From assembly GCA_014607495.2 (NCBI GenBank), contig CP053148.1, positions 7,998,001 to 8,062,000 of the forward strand: a DNA stretch of 64,000 nt, read 5' to 3'. A program made the position numbers and the translations under genes. The DNA comes from Carposina sasakii (lineage: Eukaryota; Arthropoda; Insecta; Lepidoptera; Carposinidae). Numbering within the stretch: the stretch's first letter is position 1; every line of letters starts with the position of its first letter. Shown piece by piece: positions 45,956-56,931 of this stretch. A model generated the notes under the pieces. That model was not told the DNA's origin and ran no database searches. It saw only the letters and a program-made list of their open reading frames with translations.

Positions 45956-46477
45956 CCTTATGAATAAACACTGTTACACCTCCTCTTATATTTGCTCCAT
46001 GGTCACGTACCTATTGTCATTCTGTTTTTTATGTGTTTTAAGTTCGAAACTAAATAAGTAGGTACATCTTCTACTACATCTTCATGTGTTCGTATAATTG
46101 TCTCATAATATGAACAAGCATAGGTGAAGTTACCATAGATAAATAATGTTGCGACTATGTGTGATGCGACCATTAACTCTTATCCGATAATTCATGTCAT
46201 CCCTTCTAAGTGGTTGTATTAAGCTTAGCTTGAGCCAGATTATCCATTGACGTAGCACGGGATAGAGAGATCTATTTAAAACTTTACTTGTTAAATAACA
46301 TCTATGTGTGTATTTGTGCCCGAAAAGCGACGGAACACTCACTCCTAATCACGAATTCAAAACTCCCGTTAACACCATTTTTGTAGAATTTCGGAAAACC
46401 CTTATATCCTATGTTCACCAAGGTTAACTAATAGAGAAAATATTATTCAAACGGGTCTACTAGTATCGACGACTCAT

Positions 46478-46730
46478 CATCATCATCATCAGCCTATTGT
46501 AGTCCACTGCTGGACGTAGGCCACCCCAGGGCACGCCACAAGACTGCGATGGGGAGTATTTGCCCATAGTCACCACGCTAGGCAGGCGGGTTGGTGACCG
46601 CAGTTTGTATTTTGGACTATGTTGTCAACACGGGAGGCGCTGCTGCCCGCCTCCCGGAAACCCTTAATCGCCTCGTACGATACTCACGGGCAGACATGGG
46701 TAGTACGAATTCTACTCTGCCGTAAGTAAA
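46478..46730 (-). mobile_element. RTE-tailed short element, near full length
   Basis: It opens (plus strand) with a CATCATCATCATCAG run and GTAGTCCACTGCTGGACGTA. It continues through CACCACGCTAGGCAGGCGGG, GACCGCAGTTTGTATTTTGG and CGCCTCGTACGATACTCACG, and closes with ACGAATTCTACTCTGCCG. Read on the minus strand its 3' end is the RTE-like tail with a GATGAT repeat. It is the best example of the family. Confidence 0.8.
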
Positions 46731-47364
46731 CACTGTGTAATTGAGTAAATGCGTACAGCGTAATGTAATTAATGAAAACTAACGAACCTGCATGCAACGG
46801 CCTCGTTATCGGATGCAGGGTCCATTGCAATTTCAGGTAGGAATCTTATTGGGACCCGATTCTCGAGTCCTTCGACATTATTTCAAAACTAGAGAGTTTA
46901 CTAGCAAAAAATGATGACATTTGAACAGTTGCAACAGCATGAGCCAGTTATCTCTATGGTCGGAATGAATGTCGATTGCTGGTGGTACTGGTTACTGGTA
47001 ATACGCACTATGAAAAATGTCTCAGCTGATCTTAAACCGCCATTTTGTTTTCAAATTGTATGGACGAATAATTTGAGTTTAGAGATACAATAATCGAACC
47101 CCTTACCTACCTACTAGCAAACCTAACATGGATAGAGTATTGCTCTACGGAGAAACCACAGGTATTCTGTTCACCACGGTATGTATAATATGTGGCTATA
47201 TAAAAATATCGCTATTTTAGGTTCTGCTAAATTTATGCTTAGACATTTAGCCTCAAATACGATTTAATATGCAGAGATATAGGTATTGGATAAAGTGTGT
47301 TTTTTTTAGTTTATTCGAATGTACAATTGTAATGTTTAAGTTATCAGAATATAGCGTCAAATAT

Positions 47365-47470
47365 ATATATTCTTTATTGTAGACAGAAAATATACAGCAG
47401 GTAAGTATTATAACATAGATAATGTACAAATGCGAGCTTATCTCTTACAGAGATTTCTTATAGAATAGAA
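47365..47470 (-). mobile_element. LINE 3'-UTR fragment
   Basis: On the minus strand GAAATCTCTGTAAGAGATAA, GCTCGCATTTGTACATTATC precedes CAATAAAGAATATA. It matches the tail of the LINE at 61885-63215 (GAGATGAGCTTGCCATTGTA, CAATAAAGAATAAG). A (TAGAA)n microsatellite adjoins at 47459-47480. Confidence 0.6.
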
Positions 47471-47561
47471 TAGAATAGAAAATATATAAATAGGTGGATT
47501 GTATGTGTACACATAAAAGTACTCATAAAAGAAACATACATAAATAATTAATCTTCCTTAA

Positions 47562-48131
47562 CCCTTGGGGAGCCTGGTAGGTAAAAATCACATGGCATGC
47601 CTGGTGGGTCTGACAGACCCGTAAACATAATTGGTTATTTTTATTTATTTTGATGTGTTACAAACCAAAATAACAAGTTTTAATTTATATTCAACATTGT
47701 TTCTAAATGAAAAAAAGGGGAAAAAATAAGATAAATTATTTTTATAAAGTTTTATTGAGCAATTAAAAAATCTCTCATTCTTAGGTAACAATAATAACAC
47801 TTATCTTTAAATCAACTCTTTTTAATTGAGATCAAAATCAGACTTCACATTAATATAAAGCACAGATGAATCAACTTACAGGTTATTAACTTTGGTTACT
47901 AAAATAATAATATTGATTAATAACTACTCAGTATTTGTGCGACAATTTTCGCATAAAACACGTGTTACTCGAACGCGTGCGCGTTGCGGACTGCGGGAGG
48001 GGCGGCAATCTAGCCGCCAGTCTATATCACGAAGCTACTCAGGCACACAGCGGCGGTAGTTATGAATTTTCTAAAATATTGTCGATTCCTTGAAGTGATG
48101 GGTCTGTCAGACCCACCAGGCACCCCAAGGG
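47562..48131. mobile_element. TTAA-flanked piggyBac-like MITE
   Basis: TTAA is present at 47558-47561 and 48132-48135. The ends CCCTTGGGGAGCCTGGTAGG and CCACCAGGCACCCCAAGGG are inverted. The palindrome GGGTCTGACAGACCC lies inside both ends. TTAA plus CCC/GGG ends are piggyBac features. The right part is GC-rich (CGAACGCGTGCGCGTTGCGG), as in the element at 22046, but I find no transposase remnant. Confidence 0.75.
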
Positions 48132-48194
48132 TTAAGATAATTACTATGTTTATACATAATTTATACTCCATTACATATTTTGTATAAAATATAA

Positions 48195-48295
48195 GTTAAG
48201 TGCCGCCGGCGCAGCGCGGGTGCCACCCGTAACGTATGCTACGAATTGACTACGACGCGACTACGAAGCGACTACGAACCTACTATGGTTAATAA
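48195..48295. repeat. Short (CGACTACGAA)-type tandem array
   Basis: GCCGCCGGCGCAGCGCGGGT is followed by GCTACGAATTGACTACGACG, CGACTACGAAGCGACTACGA. The ACTACGA word recurs about every 11 bases. A looser GCTACGA cluster near 1381-1422 looks related. Confidence 0.6.
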
Positions 48296-48574
48296 TTGCA
48301 CAGGTAGGTACACCCTTTGTGATTGATAAATGATAAAAGTGATAGATACTTTTATTGAGAGTTTATTCTGATAGTGATATACTAAATGATTTGATATATG
48401 ACGAGTGCGCGGCCGACCTAATGAGGTGCAATCGTGAACTAAAGCTAAAATGAGTATGAATGTGTGCCGATCGCGTAAACTAATGATGTTAACAGTAATA
48501 TACGCAATGTACGGTGAGACCGTACAATAGTGGTAGCTTAATCTCGTTAAGCTAAATATAATTATTATTTAATT

Positions 48575-48795
48575 TAGTTGAAGTGCCAAAAACTCGTACT
48601 AAGCATTTAGCTTCTACATTCATAGTGCGAACGGCCAAGCTGTGGAATTCCCTGCCTGAATGCTTGTTCCCCCTGAACCATTATCTTGCGGTCTTCAAGT
48701 CGAGAGTGAACCGGTTTTTTTTAGGCAAGCGCGCTCAATCTGCAACGGTGCTTACCATCAGGCGCGTTGTGGTCAAGCGTAAGCTTATTTAATAT
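48575..48795 (+). mobile_element. LINE C-terminal remnant, 5'-truncated
   Basis: One frame reads TFIVRTAKLWNSLPECLFP, then LAVFKSRVNRFFLGKRA and a terminal stop at 48790-48792. The RTAxLWNSLP...FKxRVNR pattern is the extreme C-terminus of many arthropod non-LTR reverse transcriptases. No RT core precedes it. A SINE begins 40 bp downstream. Confidence 0.65.
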
Positions 48796-48828
48796 AAAAA
48801 AGTACCTACAGTTTGTTCAATTTAAATT

Positions 48829-49045
48829 AATTTGCTGCTGATGCGGGGCTTCGCTGCATACATCAGCTGCATGTTGCAAGAATCGGCTAATCGGCTCGGA
48901 CGTTCTCTCAGGCGATAAGCTAGCAACAAGTCACCGAGTAGTTCCATCTGCCCCGCTACGCTAAAAGTGGGTGTGGAATCTCTTTTACGATCTTGCAGTT
49001 TTGGCTACCCCGTTTCGGGATTAAAGCCGTACGAATATGTATGTA
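48829..49045 (+). mobile_element. SINE family B, headless copy
   Basis: GATGCGGGGCTTCGCTGCAT, CTCTCAGGCGATAAGCTAGC, TTTTACGATCTTGCAGTTTT, GGCTACCCCGTTTCGGGATT and AAGCCGTACGAATATGTATG appear in order. It begins almost at the end of the LINE remnant, so it may be 5'-truncated there. It gives the consensus order for the dispersed fragments of this family. Confidence 0.65.
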
Positions 49046-49254
49046 ATTATTAATGTAACACAGGTGACTTTGCTTTGCTTAGCTATACGGTCATTTAAAA
49101 CCCCACAACACCCATTAACAACTAAACCAGTCAACTCACCGAAACCAGACGAGGAAATAAAACTAAACCGCATAGTCCAAAAACAGAAGGACCAATATTC
49201 CCAAATGTGCCAATTTCCACCTTATTATCGAGGTATAAAGCATACGTTTAAGGT

Positions 49255-49333
49255 CTGATAACTGAAAGTTTCAGGACAATATTGCAGTACAAACGCGTTG
49301 GCAACTCGCGTAAATCATATAAAGTTGGTAATG
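49255..49333 (+). repeat. Dispersed repeat, copy 1
   Basis: GAAAGTTTCAGGACAATATT, GGCAACTCGCGTAAATCATA, TAAAGTTGG aligns with 50243-50320 (GAAACTTTACGGACAATATT, GGCAACTGCCATATATCATG, TAAGTTAGG). It is unclassified and non-coding. Confidence 0.5.
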
Positions 49334-49804
49334 CTTAGGTATTCCTGTTTGAGAAACCACGAGCACAACTAACGGTTCCCTGAGTCGACTTTTTGATTTG
49401 GTTATATTGGATTTGGATTCGAATCGTATGTTCATTTAGAATAGAAATTGAATAGGTTTTTATTTGAATATTACACATACAGATACGATAGTCACAATAA
49501 AATAAGACCAACATGGTAGAAATAGGTAAAACTAGAAACTTGGGTGTGGGAATGCCCATATTATCCTTTCCATAATATCCTTTATTACTGTCCTTATCAT
49601 TTTTGTGTGCAGATGCGCCTTCCATCGTCGTATATCATCATCACCTTACTACTAAGCATTCCCTAAATACGAGTATATCATTCGCTATTATCTTTCGCCT
49701 TGCAAGTACTGTGCTTTCTAGACAACTTGCTTATGTTACTTGACCATCTGTACGGTAGGGTGCGTACTGTGTTGGTGTACATCATGTTCGTTCTCTATCA
49801 CTTA

Positions 49805-49945
49805 ACATCGTCCTCATCGTCAGCTTATTGTAGTCCACTGCTGGATGTAGACCTCCCCCAAAGCACGCCACGTGGTTCGATCTCCCATTTATGCTATCTA
49901 GTCACTAATAGCAGCCCTCTTTAAGTCATCGGCCCATCTGGCCGG
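49805..49945 (-). mobile_element. RTE-tailed short element, fragment
   Basis: TCATCGTCAGCTTATTGTAG, TCCACTGCTGGATGTAGACC, AGCACGCCACGTGG match the tail half of the repeat at 46478. The following GGCCCATCTGGCCGGAGAGC may belong to another element. Confidence 0.6.
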
Positions 49946-50242
49946 AGAGCGTCCAACGCTACGCTTGCACTCAATACTTTACATAATACCTATGGCGTCA
50001 ACCATATCGAGAAACAGCCATTACAATAGTATGGCCACAGAATTATATATATGGCGTAACGTATTATATGGCAACTGTATTATATGGATAAAAGCGCACA
50101 ATACGGGTAATTAACACCTGAAAAATCGACCACAACAGCACCGCATTGTCCTAAACCGAAGCATTCACTATACAGCTGTGTTGAGTAATAACAAACCTTA
50201 TGCCAACGGTAATAGGTTTACGTGAAATACCTTGTTTGATAC

Positions 50243-50320
50243 GAGACTGGTGAAACTTTACGGACAATATTGTTGTGGAACCGGGCAACTGCCATATATC
50301 ATGTAAGTTAGGCGGCAGTC
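50243..50320 (+). repeat. Dispersed repeat, copy 2
   Basis: It is the direct-orientation partner of 49255-49333, about 1 kb apart. Weak similarity may extend upstream of both. Confidence 0.5.
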
Positions 50321-50329
50321 ACACTACGC

Positions 50330-51580
50330 GATTAATTATTTTATTGTATTCCCCCCGATTTGTACCCCTAATACTATAGGCATTTGTCTGGATGTGAAAT
50401 AGTTTCTATATTAAATATGGATACTATGTCAGTGTTTACAAACATAACTTTTAACGTTGACAGCACAAACTCCATAACTATAGATAACAAAAAATCTAAA
50501 AATAAGTAAACTAAAGGTAAAGACATTTAAATGCCCCAACAACAATGAATTTTCGAGTAAGTATATCAAAATCACAGGCTCATGGGTTATTATTTTTTAT
50601 CCATTATTTCACTACGTTGAACACAATTACGTTACTATTTTCGTCTGCACGTGTTTCATTACAAAATATTAACGTTAGTCGGTACCGTATACGTGTATCC
50701 ATTTTCTTAGATGTTCCATACAAATCTCCGACAATAATAACAGCACAAACAAGTAGCAAATATAAATCATACAAGTTAGCATCCAGTCCCGTGCAAGATG
50801 TATAGCCGGGAACCTTTCGAAGGCTCATTTGAATTTCATAAAGGTGCCGTATTAACAATCGCGACAATAGGATCGGAAGGAAACGCCCGCGTTTACCTTG
50901 TCTTTTGAGATCAACGACGGATTGGGTACGGATACAGGCGCTTTGTTTTAACAGTTTGAACGCGACCGAAAAATCTTGAGCTATGTATAGTTTTGATACG
51001 TTTTTTGATCGGCTATGGAGAATATCAGATTTGTATGTCACTTGTTTTGGTTATTGACTTTGGCTTTGGCATTTTTTACAGTTGAAACGCCAACGAAACT
51101 TGCTATGAGCTGTGAAATCTTAAAAATGTTACTCGTTCAAATCGACAGAACTTCGTAATCGTATAATTTCCTCCAATAGGAAGCCTTTTTTAGTGTTTGA
51201 TAAATGTAATGATCAAGTCTAACCGCCATTAGAGGATTTCACAATAACGAACGTTTTCAGATAGAACGTAAGTGGAATATTAACACTTACTTCCGCACTC
51301 AGAGATGTTTAATGGTTATTTAAACCATTCCTCTGTTAAAGTAATAAAAAGTTACCTCTTTGAATCACAGATTTGTGTTTTTGTTACTTGCGTCAATTAT
51401 AAAGTTTAATTGTAATTAATTTAGCAACTCACTGGCACTAATTTAATGTATCTTTCTACACGCGACTGTCAGGCTTTAACCAATGTATTTAGTTACAGAT
51501 CCAATTTTCAGAAATTTTAGCTCAGTGAAACTGAAATAATTGGATTGGTGGTTAGAGGTAGAGCACTCATGATAGCGCAC
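50330..51580. other. Unassigned DNA with overlapping chance ORFs
   Basis: Open frames of 86 codons (50545-50805, plus) and 145 codons (50604-51041, minus) overlap on opposite strands. Neither product shows a motif I recognise. They are too long to dismiss completely but have no supporting signal. Confidence 0.35.
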
Positions 51581-51593
51581 TCGAATCCGACGT

Positions 51594-51668
51594 GGACATG
51601 TATGCAGTTTGACAGATTACAACACAATGATACGCGTTGTAATCTGTCAAACTGTATACGACATGTCC
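51594..51668. repeat. Long hairpin (30/33-bp arms)
   Basis: The left arm GGACATGTATGCAGTTTGAC, AGATTACAAC (51594-51623) is inverted at 51636-51668. There is a 19-bp perfect core CAGTTTGACAGATTACAAC, a 3-base indel near the base of the stem and a 12-base loop. No family is recognised. Confidence 0.85.
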
Positions 51669-51719
51669 TGAACCTAAACATGAAACATAAATAGGCGTGA
51701 TAATGACGTCTAAATGGTT

Positions 51720-52060
51720 GCTCATAGAATCGCATGTAAGACGAATCGCCTAATTCGTGCAATGGAGAGGGCTATCCTCGGGGTATCTCTGTGCGATTGA
51801 ATCAAGACTGTGGAGATATGTAAACGAACAAAGGTCACTAACATAGCTCAACGGCCAAGCAAGCTAAAGTAGCAATAGGCAGGTCACATAGCTCGAATAG
51901 GTGGAAAAAAGTGGGTCAGCGTAAGGAAGCGTAGAAACTGCCATTCGTAAGATGGACCTGGATGACTTAGTCAGGACTGCAGGTATCTGCTGGATGCAGG
52001 TCGCTTCAAACAGTTCTCGGTGGAGGTTGTCAGAGGAAATGATGAAACTAAACATTCAGT
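51720..52060 (+). mobile_element. RTE-like LINE C-terminal remnant
   Basis: The plus strand reads AMERAILGVSLCD, then after a stop RTKVTNIAQRPSKLK, AGHIARIGGKKWV and DAGRFKQFS, with several stops between. RAMLGVSLRDRIRNEEIRRR and KLKWQWAGHIARR are the usual RTE C-terminal signatures. This is a decayed, 5'-truncated copy with no RT core. Confidence 0.75.
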
Positions 52061-52064
52061 GCAT

Positions 52065-54650
52065 TTACTTATTCAACTAACTATCGAGATTAAACATTTG
52101 GTACAAGTGGACCTAACTTGTTGATTATTCGTTATAATCAGCAACATTGTATAAAACCATCATAAGCCAGTCACTATTCGCTTATCGTTATTATTGGACA
52201 CAAAACAAACAACGTAGTGCTCTCGTATCGGCCAAGTTGGATCATAAAACTTAGTTTCTGCACTGTTAACTTCGAGCTTGCACTAAATTATTTAATTGTG
52301 AGCAAAACTGGGAGCTCGTAGTATTCTCAATTTCAATTTTAATGTTTCCCAGCACTGCTTCTACGTGATAAATATTTTCTCACTGCGCTGGCAGTACTAT
52401 TTGTTCCACTATTTATTTACACTAAATTGATTTGATTTATGTATAAAGCCCATTTAGAAGTGGTTAATGCTTGATTTCAAATTAAGCAGATGTCGTCATG
52501 AGAAATTAACATTATTGCGAAGGAAAAATGGTATGTACTGGTGGTTTTTGCTGTTTAATTTTATGGTTCTAATAACTAATCATAAAATGTTATTTATAGA
52601 AAAATCAACGTTATGTAACTAAGTGGCAAAAAGTTACCACAAGTAATCTAACACACCAGTGCCTACCTCATAGATTTATATAAGTATTTATAAGTGAATA
52701 TAGGCAGAATAATATTGTGACATAACATATCACAATTATGCAAAAATACGACAAGATTACACCGATTTCCTTTTACAGCACAAGCTACCTACTTATATTT
52801 ATAAATGGCATCGATTCATCATGCAGCCGACCATTTAGCATAAAGACGTTCAGCCTCCCAATCACTAACAAACTCCATTATTAATATTCAATACATTACG
52901 CATTCAAAAACGTAAAGGAGGCTTAAGGAGGCCATGAGGCACTCAGGGTTCCTCAATAACACGATTCGAGCTCATCAAAGGCAATGATGACTGGCTTCGT
53001 AAGCCAACAGATTAGCCGTCATGCAAAAAGCACTTCACGTCACATTCACTTCAAGCGCCCTAAATTGCTCGATGTAGAGTGGGAGCGACAGATTTTTGGC
53101 AATATTGCCGTTGACACAGCTAATGAATTGGACTTATTGACTGTTTACAATGTAAATAAGTGAACATTGTGATGACAAATAAGCTGTAAAATTTAATTTA
53201 CGAATAGATGGACTAATCTGCTCAAGGGCCCGTAGATTTTAAATAATTGTTTTATTTTTAGGTCAACCCGTAATAGTTTTTATTTTATTACAAAACCATC
53301 AACTAAAAATGTCGGCAAGCTCCCATTCTGTCGACCCTTTATGATAAATGTGAGGAAAATTGAAATCACGTCTCGTTTTCCGTAGTTATTTTGAGGGAGA
53401 CTAGCTCACAGGATTCGTGAATTGGTATTTTATGTTACCTCAATAGAATATACGTGGAAAGGAACGGCGAAGTGCTTTTATGACAAAGGACGAGCTTTTC
53501 ACATTCAAAGTTGAAGTGCGATGATAAGCGAATTTTTCTATTGCTACTATACTTACACTGAATTTTTACAAGCTCACCTTTTGGTGAGAAAGCAGTATGT
53601 TTCTGTCTTGTGTGCTTGTACTATTAATATTTCTTAAAACGCAAAATTTAATAAAGAATCATTATTAGGTAGGTAAATCATCTTCATAGTCATACACCGA
53701 GTTTTTTCCATTTGCTATTTGATACACACATATAGTTACATGCGGCTGGGTCCCCGAAAATGGGGTGGCCTGAACTGTAGTATTTCTGAAAGGAATTCTA
53801 TATCCTCATTTATAATACTAGGGACGGATATAAAAACCATTGACAAGAGCTTTTTGGTAATACGCTTTTATTGACAAAATAAAACCCATATCTATAAATC
53901 GTTTCAAAATACAAAATCATTTCAATGTATAAAACATTAGAGTCGCTTTCAAAATAATTTATTTTTATGTAAAGAAATAGTTATATAAGTAGATCGAAAT
54001 GTAAAGAATCTTTTATTATTGTTATACATGTGTTTATTAATTTATTTTTCTTAAGATATTAGGTTTTGCAAACCTAAAGCACGGGCCCAGCCTAGTTTAG
54101 GTAACCAGTATATCCTACCTATTTAAATAGTAAGATTTTTAATGTACCTATGTATAGCAAATGTTTGATATTGCATTTTTTTTTAAATTTACTTTCGCGA
54201 AATTAATTTATACAAGAACAGTTTAAGCCTTAACAAGACAAATATGAACAAGAAACATTTAAATCCCTGTAATCTAAATCGAACAAACCTTTCCCCGCTT
54301 AAGAGTTACCTACCATAAATTCCAACTTATTGTTCGAATTTAAACTTAAAACAGTAAAGGAAATAGGTATTGGGGTTGAAGCAGTTTACGTAGTTATAGG
54401 AAATCTGTTTTGTCGAAGTGAGACGGGGCCATTAATAGAGATGTTAAATTCGGTGTCGCACGAAAATCACTGGTATTACTTTATAGTTTTACGGTCCACA
54501 TTCCCCTGTAGTTATCGGATACGCGTCCTTGTCGAACCTTTGTCATTTTAATCGCACTTCCGATCTTTCAAAATAATGTTATTGAAATATGTTCAATTTC
54601 CTAACTCAGTAGGAGTTGTAACTCTCCGCGTGCCACCCTGTATAAAATGG
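52065..54650. other. Mostly unassigned AT-rich DNA
   Basis: No gene is recognised. A SINE-B 3' fragment lies at 53745-53815 (CCCCGAAAATGGGGTGGCCT, GAACTGTAGTATTTCTG). The rest has no repeat identifiable by eye. Confidence 0.4.
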
Positions 54651-54671
54651 CCCTAAATAATTTCTAATTAT

Positions 54672-54730
54672 AAATGGAAAAAATTCCTCACCCGAGTTGG
54701 AATCGAACCCACGACCTCTGCATACCGTGC
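54672..54730 (-). mobile_element. tRNA-like SINE, family C, truncated, 14-bp TSD
   Basis: TAATTTCTAATTAT occurs at 54658-54671 and 54731-54744, a perfect target duplication. Between them the minus strand carries GCACGGTATGCAGAGGTCGT, GGGTTCGATTCC and the ACTCGGGTGAGGAATTTTTT tail. Only 59 bp of the family's 3' part was inserted. Confidence 0.85.
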
Positions 54731-54764
54731 TAATTTCTAATTATTTAAAGCGAAAGCTTTGGAC

Positions 54765-54855
54765 CTTCAGCCGGGGCGACCGTAGGGATCCGTCCAATAC
54801 TAATGTTGTGCCTACCGAGAGGTCACAGATTCAAATTCTATCTAAAAAGGATTTT
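54765..54855 (+). mobile_element. Possible tRNA-like SINE head
   Basis: CAGCCGGGGCGACCGTAGGG, GTCCAATACTAATGTTGTGC and a box B-like ACAGATTCAAATTCTATC, then AAAAAGGATTTTTCTC. The layout fits a tRNA-derived head, but no other copy is in the window. Confidence 0.4.
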
Positions 54856-55008
54856 TCTCTTTGTTAAAGTACTAAAATTTTAGGTTTGGTTTCTAAGTAC
54901 TTTTAGTTTTTAAATCCGTGAATAGCGCGGATATTTTTATAGTATGTTCAATTCTTAAATAATTACATTATTTTACATGTCAATAGCAGATATTTTAATC
55001 TAATTATA

Positions 55009-55327
55009 TCTATACATATAATAAAAATGTAACGGGTCGCAGTCTGTAGGTACATGGAAGATATATGAGAAAAATATTATAGGAGACCTTTATCAACGCA
55101 ATAGTACCCAAAACAATGATTTTTGAAATTTTTGTTTGTCTGTGCGTTTGTAAACGCTAATCTCAGAAACGGCTGAACCGATTTCGATGCAGTTTTCACG
55201 AATATATTGTGACAGGTCCCACTTAACATATAGGCTACTTTTTATCCCGGAAAATGTTTTTATCCCGGATAACCGACATTTTATTCTTTCTGTAGTCCAT
55301 GCGGACGGAGTCGCGGGCGTCCACTAG
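55009..55327 (+). mobile_element. Helitron-like element, subtype 2
   Basis: It starts TCTATACATATAATAAAAAT and ends GACGGAGTCGCGGGCGTCCA, CTAG before T. The interior CGCTAATCTCAGAAACGGCT, GATTTCGATGCAGTTTTCAC, CATATAGGCTACTTTTTATC is the inverted equivalent of 14498-14695. It is the best-preserved subtype 2 copy, 319 bp and non-coding. Confidence 0.75.
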
Positions 55328-55439
55328 TCTATAATAAAAATATTCATTCTAAACATGAAAAAACCCTGAAAGAAAGCCAAACACAAAACCTTTTGTCCAT
55401 CACCGCAACCCAAACATGTCCAAGAACCTTAAGGAATAT

Positions 55440-55720
55440 CCTAAATATCATTGAATTCCGCCATCAAGCTGCTTATTACTTGGGCGGAGGTCGGCCATAA
55501 CGGTCCTGGCACTAAGGGATCATTGTTATTGTTTAATGGTATTACCGGGCACACATAAACCTTCCGTTGCCAGGCAACCGCCGGCAAACAAAGTTAACAA
55601 CGATCGATGTGTGCGGATAGACGGCCGCCGCAATCACACACGTCTTAATCTCTGACTAATTGTGTTAAGTGATAGTAAAGTTTGGCCAAACTTGCGATAT
55701 TTTCGCCGGATTTAATTATA
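55440..55720. promoter_or_regulatory. GC-richer island with an X-box palindrome
   Basis: In AT-rich surroundings this interval is rich in CG words (GGAGGTCGGCCATAACGGTC, GACGGCCGCCGCAATCACAC) and matches none of the repeats here. At 55566-55578 GTTGCCAGGCAAC is a perfect two-half-site X-box, the consensus of RFX transcription factors. Such islands can be enhancers or promoters of a distant gene. No transcript evidence is visible, so the regulatory role is inferred. Confidence 0.3.
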
Positions 55721-55827
55721 ATTTGAATGACATCTGGGGATATGTAACTTCAAGAAAAGCAAAAAACCGATCTGAATGAAATTTGGTTCACAAGTAGTTA
55801 GATTGCCAGATATAAAAAGCGCAGTCA

Positions 55828-56531
55828 TCTATATTAATATTATAAAGACGTAAACTTTGATTGTTTGTTTGTTTGTTTAGCGAATAGGCTCCGAAACTAC
55901 TGGACCGATTTCAAAAATCCTTTCACAGTTAGAATCCTTATTGGCCCTGGATGATTATAGGCTATAGAGTTTCGAATAATTTCCACTGGGCTGGAATAAA
56001 TATTGATTAAGTACATTATTTTAAAACCATTTGACGCATGAAGGTATATGTTTGACATACACCATAGAATAACTAGTTCCCAGAAGGAGTCCTCAATGAC
56101 AGATGTATTCCGGGTAGTGAAGCAAATTGCCGCCGATTGTTGCCATCGGTAAAAATATTATCAGTTTTTCAGATACAGTAAATAGGTTGTAAAAATTTGA
56201 CCTACTAAAAGTTGCTTCAAAAATGTGCGTGATCACTGGTTCTGGGGAATTTATTATTCTGTGACGTATAGATGACATGACACAACATGACAGATTTTTT
56301 TTTGTTTATCCCGAAGAAAGGGCATAAGCAATACAGCATCCATACAGCCAATATTGATGATTTCTGAATTTATGATGGATGATAATGATGATGAATGGAA
56401 ACGTCGGGGAAATCCTTATAAATGACTGTAAAATTAGTAAAAATCTAAAAGAATTGCATAAACAACATATCTAACGGGAATTCCAAATTATAGAGGATAT
56501 GTACCGAAGCGAAGCGAGGGCGGGCCACTAG
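55828..56531 (+). mobile_element. Helitron-like element, long copy
   Basis: It starts TCTATATTAATATTATAAAG after an A and closes GAAGCGAAGCGAGGGCGGGC, CACTAG before T. The opening TTTAGCGAATAGGCTCCGAA, ACTACTGGACCGATTTCAAA is shared (inverted) with 41223-41438. The extra middle part (about 56050-56470) has no recognised content and could be an older insertion. A (TTTG)n run lies near 55860. Confidence 0.6.
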
Positions 56532-56931
56532 TTATTAATAGTATAGGCAGTTACTGATAAACTAGAACAAGTGAAAAATTCAACCCTTGATGCAATATAT
56601 GCCACTATCCATAAAAAAACATAGAACCGAAAAACACGAAAAAAATTTTTTTTGCTTTTGCTATATATCTAGGTAAAGTCATTTGAGACGAAATAACTTT
56701 AATAAACATAGGAACATAGTAATCTCGATGTCACTCTTGATACGCACGTAAATATTATAGATATGCTTTTATGACTTGAGAGAGTGTTATGTGGGTCGAC
56801 AGACATTCGAGAGATTCATTATGTAGGGGCAAATACATGTCTTTTTTGTTACTTTAGTGACCTTCGATTCCATTTAGTACTAGTTTTTGTGTTGTCTTAA
56901 TTTGGAATAAAGTGTACATAGACATATTATA

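Noticed and set aside
46478..46495. CATCAT run as an independent microsatellite
   Set aside because: It is the normal terminal repeat of the adjacent short element.
50604..51041. 145-codon minus-strand open frame as a host exon
   Set aside because: No recognisable domain, it is overlapped by another frame on the opposite strand, and no convincing splice or start context is seen.
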